From JACCTH01 sp050741915 (GTDB lineage: Bacteria; Actinomycetota; Acidimicrobiia; Spongiisociales; ZC4RG35), in assembly GCA_050741915.1 (NCBI GenBank), contig JBOGEX010000168.1, positions 1 to 53,280 of the forward strand: a DNA stretch of 53,280 bases. Direction: 5' to 3'. Of this stretch, positions 34,324 through 42,138 are shown piece after piece. Positions within the stretch are counted from its first letter, which is position 1, and every line of letters begins with the position of its first letter. Both the position numbers and the translations under genes were made by a program. The notes beneath the pieces were generated by a model. The model was not told the origin of the DNA. It did no database searches and saw only the letters and a list, made by a program, of their open reading frames with translations.

Positions 34324-36048
34324 CTAAAGGTACTGGCCCCCGGTGACTGCTTCGATCAGGCGGCTTTCGCCGTCCCCGGAGATGAGGGTGCGGACATAGA
34401 CGATTCGCTCCCCCTTCTTGCCGGAGATCTTCGCCCAGTCATCGGGGTTGGTGGTGTTAGGGAGGTCCTCGTGCTCGCGGAATTCCTGCTTGATGGCGGC
34501 CTGGAGATCCGAGCGACGGATACCGGTGGGTCCCCCGGCGATTTGTCGCTTGATGGCGTCCTTCTTGGCCCGGCGGACGATGTTCTCGATCATCGCCCCG
34601 GAGGCAAAGTCGCGGAAATAGAGCACTTCCCGATCGCCGTTGGCATAGGTGACCTCGAGGAAACGGTTCTCTTCCCCGTCGGAGTACATCGCCGCCACCG
34701 TGGCCTCGATGACCTCCGAGAGCATGCGGTCGAGGTCGCCGTCGAAGGAGGCGAGCTCGTCGGCGTCGAAGGGAACGTCGGGGGTGAGGTAGATGCTGAA
34801 GATCTCTCTCGCCGCTACCGGGTCGGGCCGCGAGATCTTGATCTTGACGTCGAGTCGTCCCGGACGGAGGATGGCCGGGTCGATGAGGTCCTCGCGGTTG
34901 GAGGCACCGATGACGATGACGTTCTTCAGCGACTCGACGCCGTCGAGCTCGGAGAGCAGTTGGGGGACGATGGTCGACTCGACATCGGAGCTGATGCCGC
35001 TGCCCCGAGTGCGGAAAAGTGAGTCCATCTCGTCGAAGAAGACGATGACGGGCACGCCCTCTTCTGACTTCTCTTTGGCTCGAGAGAAGATGAGCCGGAT
35101 CTGGCGCTCGGTCTCACCGACCCACTTGTTGAGGAGTTCGGGTCCCTTGATATTTAGGAAGTAGCTGCGGGCATTGGGCTGGCCGGTTCGTTCCGCCACG
35201 GCCTTGGCCAGGCTGTTGGCCACGGCCTTGGCGATCAGGGTCTTCCCGCAGCCCGGAGGCCCATAGAGAAGAACTCCTTTCGGCGCCACGAGCCCGTAGT
35301 CGGCGAAGAGATCGCGATGGACGTACGGCAACTCGACGGCGTCGCGGATGTCTTCGATCTGGTGAGCAAGGCCGCCGACCTGCTCATAGCTGATGTCGGG
35401 GATCTCTTCGAGGACCAGTTCTTCGACTTCGGGACGGGCCAGGCGCTCTATCACCAGTCCCGCCCGGGGATCGATGCGGACGAAGTCGCCGGCACGGATC
35501 TTGACGTCCTGCATGGAGTCCGCCACCGACACAACTCTTTCGTCGTCGGTGTGGGCGATGACGACGACTCGCCCGTCCTCGAGTCGCTCCCGCACTCGGA
35601 CCACGTCACCGGTGGGGTCGTAGGAACGGATGTCGATGATTGAGAAGCTCTCGTTGAGCAAGACCTCTTGTCCTTTTTGCAGGAGCTTGACTTCGACGTT
35701 CGGCTGGGCGGCTACACGCAACTTTCTGTTGCCCGAGATGAGATCGACCGTGCCGTCGTCGTTGACGTTGGTAACCGTGCCGAAACTGTTAGGCGGTGAG
35801 GTGAGCTTGTCGACTTCGGCTCGCAGGACGGCCAGTTGCTCTCTCGCCTCTTCGAGCACTGTGGCAAGGCGATCGTTCTGGGCGATGGCGCGGCTCAACT
35901 TCTCTTGCGTATCCGAGAGGCGCGTTTCGAGATCCTGCACCCGACGAGGGGCATCCTGCAGTCGGCGACGCAGGCTGACCACCTCGTCCTCCAGGACTGC
36001 CATCTGGCGTCTCAGCTCAGATGCTTCCTCATTGCTCGGACTCATCAA
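34324..36048 (-). CDS. mpa: Proteasome-associated AAA ATPase Mpa/ARC
   Basis: 574 residues. A coiled coil (about 1-80, EVVSLRRRLQDAPRRVQDLE) that recognises Pup precedes the interdomain OB folds (about 95-240). Then comes an AAA module: Walker A GPPGCGKTLIAKAVA, Walker B VIVFFDEMDSLF, sensor IGASNREDLIDPAILRPGRLDV. The C-terminal tail VTGGQYL presents the penultimate Tyr that opens the 20S gate. First gene of mpa-dop-pup-prcB-prcA. 3 bp between the mpa stop and the dop start. Confidence 0.95.
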   Translation of the reverse strand: MMSPSNEEASELRRQMAVLEDEVVSLRRRLQDAPRRVQDLETRLSDTQEKLSRAIAQNDRLATVLEEAREQLAVLRAEVDKLTSPPNSFGTVTNVNDDGTVDLISGNRKLRVAAQPNVEVKLLQKGQEVLLNESFSIIDIRSYDPTGDVVRVRERLEDGRVVVIAHTDDERVVSVADSMQDVKIRAGDFVRIDPRAGLVIERLARPEVEELVLEEIPDISYEQVGGLAHQIEDIRDAVELPYVHRDLFADYGLVAPKGVLLYGPPGCGKTLIAKAVANSLAKAVAERTGQPNARSYFLNIKGPELLNKWVGETERQIRLIFSRAKEKSEEGVPVIVFFDEMDSLFRTRGSGISSDVESTIVPQLLSELDGVESLKNVIVIGASNREDLIDPAILRPGRLDVKIKISRPDPVAAREIFSIYLTPDVPFDADELASFDGDLDRMLSEVIEATVAAMYSDGEENRFLEVTYANGDREVLYFRDFASGAMIENIVRRAKKDAIKRQIAGGPTGIRRSDLQAAIKQEFREHEDLPNTTNPDDWAKISGKKGERIVYVRTLISGDGESRLIEAVTGGQYL

Positions 36049-36181
36049 CTACTCCTGGACTTGCTTTCCTGACGCGCCCACCTGTTTGGCAGTATACGAA
36101 CGGACCTATTTATTCCATTGCTATCGGTTTGAGCCCCGACGCGGTCAATAGGTTCCCCGGCCCGCTCGACGAATGGGCTCG

Positions 36182-36233
36182 TTCTCGGGGCTGTAGACGT
36201 CGTAGAACAACCTCTAGAACCCAGGGTTCGCAG
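36182..36233 (-). repeat. Dispersed palindromic repeat family R1, copy 2
   Basis: On the minus strand it begins CTGCGAACCCTGGGTTCTAG, identical over the first 32 bases or so with 11051-11102, then TTCTACGACGTCTACAGCCC. It starts immediately after the serB stop and lies before mpa. The rest of the 185-bp gap up to mpa (36049-36181) shows nothing else I can name. Confidence 0.8.
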
Positions 36234-37463
36234 CTAAACCGGCGGGAGGCCTTCGACTTCGGGAATGGTCTCGCCCGAGTCCACTTCGTCGCGGCGAATT
36301 CCAAGCACAAAGAGGATGGCGTCGAGGTAGGGAACGGAAACGGCGCTGTGGGCGGCGTCTCGTACTATTGGTTTGGCGTTAAAGGCGATACCGAGTCCGG
36401 CGGTGGCGAGCATGTCGAGGTCATTGGCCCCATCTCCGATCGCCACCACTTGATCCAAGGCGATGCCCTCGCGTTGAGCGATCTCGGTCAATATCTCGGC
36501 CTTGCGGGGGCGATCGATCGGGCGTCCGGCTAGCCGGCCGGTGAGGCGACCATCTGCGATCTCGAGCTCATTGGCAAAGGCATGGTCGAGACCGAGATCC
36601 TTGGCCAAACGATCCGTGAACCAGGTGAACCCTCCCGAGACGATCCCGATCTTCATTCCCATCTTTTTCAAAGTCCGGACGAAGGTACGGGCACCTGGGG
36701 TGAGGCGGATTTGGCCCGATACCGACTCCAAGGCGGTGACGGGCAAGCCGGCGAGGGCGCTCACGCGGGCAGTCAAAGCCTCGGTGAAGTCGAGATCGCC
36801 TGCCATTGCCTTCCGGGTGATGGCTGCGACTTCGTCGGTGCGCCCCGCTTCTTGCGCCAGGAGATCGATGATCTCGTCCTGGATCAAGGTCGAGTCGACA
36901 TCCATCACCACCAGTCGCTTGGACCGGCGGGCGATGCCCTCGGCCTGGACGGCGACATCCACGCCAAAGCCCGCCGAGGTCGCGAGCAGCGCCGCCCGCA
37001 TTGCCTTCTGGTCTCCTCCACTCACGGCCAGCTCGTAGCTCACCACCGGGTAGCGGGAAAGACGTTCGATCGAGTCGATGTTGCCGCCCGCTCCGGCGAT
37101 CGCCTCCGCCACTGCCCCGAACGCCTCCGGGGTGACCTTGGCACCGATGACGCTGACGGCGAATCGAGCGGGAGTTGAACCCGGACTGTCGGTCACAGGC
37201 TCAAAGTCGGCCTCCAGTCCGTGCTCCCAGGCATAGAAGAGAACATCGCGAACGGTGGACTGGTCGTCGGGAACCGAAACCAGCACGTTGAGGCTGAGCC
37301 GCGAGCGAATCACCACCTGCTCGACGTCGTAGAGCTCGCACCCGCCTGCGCTGAGCACATCCATCAGCCCGGCAGTGAGGCCGGGGCCATCGGGACCGAA
37401 AACCCGGACGAGAATCGTCGATCTGCCCGGGCGGGACTCAGACGCGATCGGGCGATCCATCAT
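36234..37463 (-). CDS. serB: Phosphoserine phosphatase SerB with N-terminal ACT domains
   Basis: Last step of serine synthesis. 409 residues. Two ACT domains (about 15-85 and 97-170) precede a HAD phosphatase domain with VVMDVDSTLIQDEIIDLLA (nucleophile Asp), GIVSGGFTWFTDRLA and AIGDGANDLDMLATAGLGIA. This ACT-ACT-SerB form is common in actinobacteria. The ATG overlaps the trmI stop (ATGA), and upstream DNA belongs to repeat R3. Confidence 0.94.
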   Translation of the reverse strand: MMDRPIASESRPGRSTILVRVFGPDGPGLTAGLMDVLSAGGCELYDVEQVVIRSRLSLNVLVSVPDDQSTVRDVLFYAWEHGLEADFEPVTDSPGSTPARFAVSVIGAKVTPEAFGAVAEAIAGAGGNIDSIERLSRYPVVSYELAVSGGDQKAMRAALLATSAGFGVDVAVQAEGIARRSKRLVVMDVDSTLIQDEIIDLLAQEAGRTDEVAAITRKAMAGDLDFTEALTARVSALAGLPVTALESVSGQIRLTPGARTFVRTLKKMGMKIGIVSGGFTWFTDRLAKDLGLDHAFANELEIADGRLTGRLAGRPIDRPRKAEILTEIAQREGIALDQVVAIGDGANDLDMLATAGLGIAFNAKPIVRDAAHSAVSVPYLDAILFVLGIRRDEVDSGETIPEVEGLPPV

Positions 37464-38323
37464 CCCCCCTCCCCGCCTGCGGCGGTACTCCCCCCTTCGG
37501 GGGGAGAAACGGTCTCAGTTTTTCCCCCCAGCGAGCGCTGCGAGCTGGGGGGAGAGACACGCATGGCCACGGTGATAAAGCCGGTGTGGCCGACCATACG
37601 GTGGTCGGGCCGAACCGAGCGGCCCTCGACCGTCCAGGAGCGGTGCAGGGTTTCGAACACTTCGATGTGCCCGAACGCCTCGCTCGACCGGAGCGCGTCG
37701 GTCAAACTTTGCAACTGCGGCACGGTGGGAAGGTAAGCGCAAAGGATCGCTCCACCCGGCAGATGCGCAGCGGCGGCCTCGACTGCGTGCCAGGGTTCGG
37801 GGAGATCAAGTACCAATCGATCGGCCGGCACAGCGGGTATGACCTCCTCGACCTCGCCGAGGCGTAGGTCGAGGTTTGGCGGCACCTCCCCCAGCCAGCG
37901 CACAATCGCCTTGCGTGCGATCGCGGCGTGATCCTCGCGTCGTTCCACACTCACGACTTTCCCGCTCGGCCCGACAAAACGGAGCAAGGCCAGGGTCAGG
38001 GCCCCCGAGCCGGTTCCGGCCTCGAGCACCGTCATCCCGGGAGCGATGTCGGCGTGAATGGCGATCGGCCCCAGGTCCTTGGGATAGACGACAGTCGCTC
38101 CGCGCGGCATCTTGAGGATGAAATCAGAAAGGCGTGGTCTTATGACCAGCAGCGAACCGCCGCCCGTCGACATCACCCGCTGACCGGGTTCGGAGCCGAT
38201 CAGCGTGTCGTGATCGACGATGCCCTGGTGGTAGTGGAACCGATTGCCTGGCTGCAGGCGCACCAGATAACGCCGGCCCTTGCCATCGATGAGTAAGGCG
38301 TTGTCGTCGGGTTTGAAGGTCAC
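37460..38323 (-). CDS. trmI: tRNA (adenine-58-N1)-methyltransferase with a repeat-encoded tail
   Basis: 287 residues. The AdoMet motif TVLEAGTGSGALTLALLRFV and ILCAYLPTVPQLQSL are TrmI signatures. It methylates A58 in the T-loop of tRNA. The normal C-terminus lies near GHTGFITVAMR; the last about 28 residues (RVSPPSSQRSLGGKTETVSP, then PEGGSTAAGGEGG) are encoded by the C/G-rich repeat family R3, here read in frame up to serB. A 4-bp overlap with serB follows. 22 bp upstream lies a 32-residue membrane peptide gene. Confidence 0.9.
   Translation of the reverse strand: MTFKPDDNALLIDGKGRRYLVRLQPGNRFHYHQGIVDHDTLIGSEPGQRVMSTGGGSLLVIRPRLSDFILKMPRGATVVYPKDLGPIAIHADIAPGMTVLEAGTGSGALTLALLRFVGPSGKVVSVERREDHAAIARKAIVRWLGEVPPNLDLRLGEVEEVIPAVPADRLVLDLPEPWHAVEAAAAHLPGGAILCAYLPTVPQLQSLTDALRSSEAFGHIEVFETLHRSWTVEGRSVRPDHRMVGHTGFITVAMRVSPPSSQRSLGGKTETVSPPEGGSTAAGGEGG
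37466..37560. repeat. Dispersed C/G-rich palindromic repeat R3 inside the trmI 3' end
   Basis: The + strand reads CCTCCCCGCCTGCGGCGGTA, CTCCCCCCTTCGGGGGGAGAAA, then TTTTTCCCCCCAGCGAGCGC and CTGGGGGGAGAG: the R3 wording in the other orientation from 25067-25185. It covers the last about 30 codons of trmI and stops before the serB ATG. Confidence 0.75.
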
Positions 38324-38345
38324 GAGGCCTGCCGGAGGGCGACCT

Positions 38346-38444
38346 TCACCGAAAGAAGAGACTGAGAGCGGTGGCGACTGCCCCGACCACCAGGGCCCCG
38401 ATCAGCACCCAGGCCACCCATTGCATTGTCTTCTGGTTGCGCAT
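38346..38444 (-). CDS. 32-residue single-pass membrane peptide
   Basis: MRNQKTMQWVAWVLIGALVV then GAVATALSLFFR: a basic N-terminus and one transmembrane helix. Too short for most gene callers. It lies 22 bp before trmI on the same strand and shares its operon. Codon use fits the neighbours. Function unknown. Confidence 0.6.
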   Translation of the reverse strand: MRNQKTMQWVAWVLIGALVVGAVATALSLFFR

Positions 38445-38486
38445 AATTGACAGATCTCGTAACGACCAGGAAGGTAGAGCGTAGGC

Positions 38487-38720
38487 GTGGACCCCTTCTC
38501 GTCCGGATTTAACAGAACAATGCGCGGGCTTCGCACCGGCGACCGCAACAGTTTGCTGAGCGGAGCTGCTCTGCTGGCATTTGCCCTCTGGCGGCGGAGC
38601 CGGAAAAAGAAGCCCACCCGCGAGCTCCTGGTTCGGAAGACGATCAAGCCCGGCGAGACCCTCGTCATCCGCGGAGCCAGGGCCAACGCCCGCTCCCTCG
38701 ATCGCGACCGCCTGGTCTAG
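38487..38720 (+). CDS. Small basic membrane-associated protein
   Basis: 77 residues, GTG start. One hydrophobic stretch (LLSGAALLAFALWRR) is followed by a basic stop-transfer RRSRKKKP and a charged domain (TRELLVRKTIKPGETLVIRG). I do not recognise a family. It is divergent from the 32-residue peptide and convergent with the next small gene. Confidence 0.55.
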   Translation: MDPFSSGFNRTMRGLRTGDRNSLLSGAALLAFALWRRSRKKKPTRELLVRKTIKPGETLVIRGARANARSLDRDRLV

Positions 38721-38732
38721 CTCGCCGAGCTT

Positions 38733-38927
38733 CTAGATCTTGTAGACCTCGACAACGGCTCGGCCGTCGCGACCTTTGCGCCGTCCCATCAAGTAGGCCA
38801 GACCAATGAGCAGTACCACACCGACTCCGGCAGCCACAGCGGTGTTCTGAGCCGACGCCTTGGTCTCGGTCACCACCTGGGAAATCTGGCGGGCCTTTGA
38901 TTCGAGATCAGATCTCGTCACGGTCAT
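38733..38927 (-). CDS. Small single-pass membrane protein
   Basis: 64 residues: a helical soluble part (RSDLESKARQISQVVTETKA), one membrane helix (NTAVAAGVGVVLLIGLAYLM) and a basic GRRKGRDGR tail. Resembles small actinobacterial stress or cell-envelope proteins of the DUF3618 type, not proven. Overlaps the next gene by 20 bp, so the two are probably co-translated. Confidence 0.65.
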   Translation of the reverse strand: MTVTRSDLESKARQISQVVTETKASAQNTAVAAGVGVVLLIGLAYLMGRRKGRDGRAVVEVYKI

Positions 38928-39225
38928 CTTTCATCCTCCAAACGATGATCCCGGCGGCGGCTGCTGCCAAAAGGAAGGTGATAAATCGAGCGCCGACTGC
39001 CCACCACGGTGTGTCAGGCAGGAGGCGACGCAGCAATGCGTAGGCGGCGAACGTGAAAAGAAGGCCGGCCAATGAGACGAGGGCAGCCCCTCCGAGCCCG
39101 AATCCGGCGTGCCTTCCCATACGCTTGGTGGGATCGAGCGTTTCCTGCCGGAGGTATTCCTTCGACATCTCCCACAGGTCGCGCACCAGATCCGGCAATT
39201 CCCGCGCCTCCGTCCTCATCTCCAT
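38908..39225 (-). CDS. Phage-holin-like (holin-X type) small membrane protein
   Basis: 105 residues. A helical start (ELPDLVRDLWEMSKEYLRQE) leads to two transmembrane helices (GGAALVSLAGLLFTFAAYAL and ARFITFLLAAAAAGIIVWRM). This layout matches the actinobacterial phage-holin superfamily III proteins (putative Actinobacterial Holin-X). Such proteins are usually chromosomal, not phage. Forms a pair with the 64-residue gene. Confidence 0.68.
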   Translation of the reverse strand: MEMRTEARELPDLVRDLWEMSKEYLRQETLDPTKRMGRHAGFGLGGAALVSLAGLLFTFAAYALLRRLLPDTPWWAVGARFITFLLAAAAAGIIVWRMKDDRDEI

Positions 39226-39312
39226 CGCAGGCTAACGGCCACAGAGAGTTCGTTGCACTATGACCGACCATTCTGCGACCCCGAACTCGTTCCACCTAAC
39301 CTCGCGTGCTTC

Positions 39313-40626
39313 ATGGGGAGATTTGGTCTCGGCGGGCGGGGAAGGCATCGGGACCCGGGACTGGGAGACAGATTCTCCGCCCTCTTCTGGGGACAGGCCA
39401 TCTCTCAGGTCGGCGATTACATCGCCTACGTCACCGTACCCCTATTTGTCATTTCGATTTCGGAATCGACCCTCAGCCTGGGCCTCACCTATGCCCTTGA
39501 AACCGTTCCCGGGTTGCTGTTGGGATTGGTCGGAGGAGTCCTGCTCGATCGCCTTCCGCTCCGCTCGGTCCTGGTCGTAGCCGACATTGCGCGGGCTTTG
39601 GCCTTCTTCACTCTCGGCACGGTCGCTCTCGACCCCAACCCGTCGACGTTGCTCGTCGTGTTCGTCCTCTCCTTCATCATCGGTTCGTTCTCCTCGGTGT
39701 TTCAAAACGGGCTCTACGCCCTGATCCCTTCGTTGGTCCGCTCCAACCGAATCACTATGGCCAACAGCCGCATCGCCACCAGCCAGCAGGTCGCCCTGGT
39801 GCTGGGCCCATTTCTTGCCGGCTGGCTCGCGGCCTTCTTTGGCGTCGCCCCCGGTTTCTTCATCAACGGCCTCACGTTTCTGGCCTCTGCTGTCTCGATC
39901 GTCCTGATAGGCAAGGTGCCGGTGCGCCTCGAGGGGGGAGACCGATCGAGCTTCGCTCGCGAGGCCTGGCATGGGCTTCGCTTCCTCTGGAGCGAGCCTC
40001 GGCTGCGAGCCTCCACCATCGCTGCTGCTACCGCCAACGCCGCCGTCGGATTCCTCGAGTCGACCCTGGTCATCATCGGGACCGACCTCCTGGGAGCCAC
40101 CGAAAGTCAGCTCGGCGTCCTCTTCATGACTCTTGGATTCGGAGGCATCGTCGGCGCGCTCCTCGCCCCTCGCCTGGTCCGCCACTTTGGCCTGGGCCGG
40201 GTTCTCACCGCGGGCCTGTTCCTTTTCGGCGTGATGTTCCTACTTGCCGTGAGGAGCACCTATGGAGTGATCGCCCTGTCCATCTTTTTTGCGATGTTCG
40301 TCGGCCTCTCACTGGTGAACGTTCCACTCGCCACCATTCGCCAGACTTACACGCCGAGTCCGATGCTTGGCCGCGTGATCTCGGCTGCTCGCACAATCGG
40401 TTGGTCGACTCTTCCGGTGGGAGCGTTGTTGGGCACCGTGATCGCCGACAACACCGGCTATCGACGCGTCGCCGAACTTGCACCTCTCTTATTGGTGATC
40501 ACTGCCGTCGGTCTTCTCTTCACTCCGATCTGGTCACAAACATTTGGGGAGGGCGCGGGTCACGCATCGCCTCCGAGACTGCCAAAACCACCTAAGGACA
40601 AAACCGAGAATTCAATGACACCGTGA
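39313..40626 (+). CDS. MFS transporter (MFS_3-like)
   Basis: 437 residues from ATG 39313. Twelve transmembrane segments; FSALFWGQAISQVGDYIAYV at the start and the R-rich cytoplasmic loop LLDRLPLRSVLVVADIARAL are characteristic of the enterobactin-exporter-like and macrolide-efflux-like MFS branch. Probably an exporter; substrate unknown. Divergent from the holin-like gene. An upstream open frame continues to 39109 but runs across the small genes and is rejected. Confidence 0.9.
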   Translation: MGRFGLGGRGRHRDPGLGDRFSALFWGQAISQVGDYIAYVTVPLFVISISESTLSLGLTYALETVPGLLLGLVGGVLLDRLPLRSVLVVADIARALAFFTLGTVALDPNPSTLLVVFVLSFIIGSFSSVFQNGLYALIPSLVRSNRITMANSRIATSQQVALVLGPFLAGWLAAFFGVAPGFFINGLTFLASAVSIVLIGKVPVRLEGGDRSSFAREAWHGLRFLWSEPRLRASTIAAATANAAVGFLESTLVIIGTDLLGATESQLGVLFMTLGFGGIVGALLAPRLVRHFGLGRVLTAGLFLFGVMFLLAVRSTYGVIALSIFFAMFVGLSLVNVPLATIRQTYTPSPMLGRVISAARTIGWSTLPVGALLGTVIADNTGYRRVAELAPLLLVITAVGLLFTPIWSQTFGEGAGHASPPRLPKPPKDKTENSMTP

Positions 40627-40683
40627 ATAACGTGCTGCGTCGCTGGCACGGTGTCAGCTCCATCGATGGTGAATGGAGGGTGG

Positions 40684-40800
40684 ATGGCTGCAAAGAAAGC
40701 TGCGGCTAAGAAGGCTGCCAAGAAGGCGCCGGCAAAGAAGGCTGCAAAGAAGAAGGCACCAGCTAAGAAGGCCGCCAAGAAGTCAACCAAGAAGCGGTAA
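40684..40800 (+). CDS. 38-residue Lys/Ala-rich histone H1-like peptide
   Basis: MAAKKAAAKKAAKKAPAKKA onward, ending KKSTKKR: almost pure AKKA/PAKK repeats like the tails of mycobacterial HU (HupB) and eukaryotic H1. A GGAGGG Shine-Dalgarno sits 4 bp upstream and a clear terminator follows 5 bp after the stop, which makes this a transcribed stand-alone gene. It likely binds DNA or RNA. Highly repetitive, so it may be overlooked by automatic annotation. Confidence 0.78.
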   Translation: MAAKKAAAKKAAKKAPAKKAAKKKAPAKKAAKKSTKKR

Positions 40801-40805
40801 CTCGC

Positions 40806-40831
40806 AAAGGGCCCCGGCAGCGGGGCCCTTT
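40806..40831 (+). terminator. Rho-independent-like terminator
   Basis: AAAGGGCCCCG / CGGGGCCCTTT with a GCAG loop, an 11-bp perfect stem followed by T-rich CACTTTGAT, just after the histone-like gene. It could also act on the minus strand. Confidence 0.85.
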
Positions 40832-40883
40832 CACTTTGATCGGTCTTCGATCTCCCAAGCATGATCGAGCGCATGCCACAGCA

Positions 40884-41012
40884 AATTGGGTGCACCACGA
40901 CCATTCCTCGACAAATTCGTTGCGCCACGACCAACAGTTGATCGCCCTGTTACAAATTTCGCTAGAACTGGTCTTCCTGCAACAAATCTGATTGCGATCG
41001 GTTTTTTCCTGG
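40884..41012. repeat. Degenerate short repeats
   Basis: The words AAATTGGGTGCACCACGACC and AAATTCGTTGCGCCACGACC recur 30 bp apart, then weaker relatives AAATTTCGCTAGAACTGG and AAATCTGATTGCGATCGG follow at 41 and 30 bp. The spacing is irregular, and no CRISPR-like identity is present. The rest of 40832-41042 shows no gene. Possibly an eroded regulatory or structured region behind the two convergent genes. Confidence 0.4.
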
Positions 41013-41042
41013 TTTTGGCGATGTCCAAACGCGGACGCCGGG

Positions 41043-41810
41043 TCAACGGGCGAGAACGTAGGAAGTCTCCCGCTCACCCCTGAGTGCGGCTCCGGCGGCC
41101 AAAATCACTAATCCGGCCACGGCTGTCGTCAGCGGCGAACCCACGACGAGACCGGCCACAACCCCGATCACCGCCACCACCGCGATCGTGAGTTTCCGGA
41201 CCCAGTGGCGCCACCTCTCGAATCGACGATGGAGATCTTTGAGAGCCTCGGGGGTCGTGACGTCGCCAGCGGCGAATACTGCCAAGCCGCGCACAAGCCC
41301 GAAGACAGTCCCGAGGATGAAGGCTCCACTTGTGGACGCGCTTAGGGCAGCGATGAGAATGAGCAGGTAGAGGCCGGAGGTAATGATGTAAGTGGCGAGC
41401 CCCACCCCGATCTGCCAGCCGAAACCCGCTCCGTAGACCCAAGAGCGATATTGATCGAGCCAGCGCTCGTTGACCTGGCGGTCGTGGCCGGGAAGTTGAA
41501 AACCAAAGAGCCGTCCATCGGAGATCACGCTCACCAATGCTCCGAGAGCTGTGATCAGGAGCGCGGTCTCCGTGCTGGCTCCTATGCGAGCCCAACCCGC
41601 CGCCAGCGCTGCCATCACTCCCCCGAGCATCACTCCGCCGACCGTCGCTCCGAGTAGGAACCAGGTGGCAGTTGCCCGGAAACGGTTGCCACGGCCCTGC
41701 TCTTGCAGGGGGGTGATCACCGACAACATCGATAACCCACAAGGCGACCAGGTGCTTCGCACCGCGGTGACTGCTGCGAGGAAGAGTCCGAGAACGAAAA
41801 GCATGCTCAT
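41043..41810 (-). CDS. DsbD/CcdA-like integral membrane protein
   Basis: 255 residues, six to seven transmembrane helices. An SPCG motif in the first helix (VRSTWSPCGLSMLSVITPLQ) resembles the Cys-Pro/SPC region of DsbD/CcdA-type electron carriers, though the second conserved Cys is not evident. I do not know a specific function. The ATG overlaps the TGA of the UBP-finger gene (ATGA), so the two proteins are made together. Confidence 0.7.
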   Translation of the reverse strand: MSMLFVLGLFLAAVTAVRSTWSPCGLSMLSVITPLQEQGRGNRFRATATWFLLGATVGGVMLGGVMAALAAGWARIGASTETALLITALGALVSVISDGRLFGFQLPGHDRQVNERWLDQYRSWVYGAGFGWQIGVGLATYIITSGLYLLILIAALSASTSGAFILGTVFGLVRGLAVFAAGDVTTPEALKDLHRRFERWRHWVRKLTIAVVAVIGVVAGLVVGSPLTTAVAGLVILAAGAALRGERETSYVLAR

Positions 41811-42100
41811 GGGTGGGAGGGCGCCTCCGGGTGGCCGCCGAGCTCGAATCCGACCTGCTCAACGTAACACCAATACCAACTCTCTCCCGGTTCGTATGAG
41901 CGGACGATCGGATGGCCGGAGACGTTGAAGTGAGCCGACGCATGTTTACCTGGAGATTGATCGCAACACCCGACGTGGCCACAGGTCTGACAGGTGCGGA
42001 GGTGAACCCATTCACGCTTGCCAGCGGCGAGGCAGTCTTCACACCCCTGGCTTTGGGGGATGGGGTCGGTTATGGAGTCGAGGTGTTGGCAGATTTCCAG
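41807..42100 (-). CDS. UBP-type zinc-finger protein, probable CTG start
   Basis: 97 residues. Zinc ligands appear in order: C-x-H in EICQHLDSI, CEDC, CQTC, C in GHVGCCD, then H in GKHASAHF and SGHPIV. The closing WYWCYVEQVGFE is the typical UBP-finger end, the fold that in eukaryotes binds the ubiquitin tail. The frame has no ATG, GTG or TTG between an upstream TAG and the first ligand; CTG at 42100-42098 with AAGGA 7 bp before it is the best start. Directly coupled to the DsbD-like gene. Confidence 0.8.
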   Translation of the reverse strand: MEICQHLDSITDPIPQSQGCEDCLAAGKREWVHLRTCQTCGHVGCCDQSPGKHASAHFNVSGHPIVRSYEPGESWYWCYVEQVGFELGGHPEAPSHP

Positions 42101-42138
42101 CGCCGGATCCTTTTTCGGTCCCGGGGAAGACTAAATGC

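Noticed and set aside
38908..39225. Holin-like gene as proof of a prophage
   Set aside because: No other phage gene nearby; this holin-X type is common on actinobacterial chromosomes.
39109..39312. N-terminal extension of the MFS transporter upstream of ATG 39313
   Set aside because: It runs antisense through the holin-like gene and the sequence before MGRFGLGG has no transporter character.
40884..41012. A CRISPR array
   Set aside because: Repeat words are degenerate, spacing is 30 and 41 bp with no constant spacer, and no cas gene is present.
40831..41046. 71-codon minus-strand frame with RFVAGRP/KFVTGRS repeats
   Set aside because: It is only the translation of the short repeats in the gap, without a ribosome site or known family.
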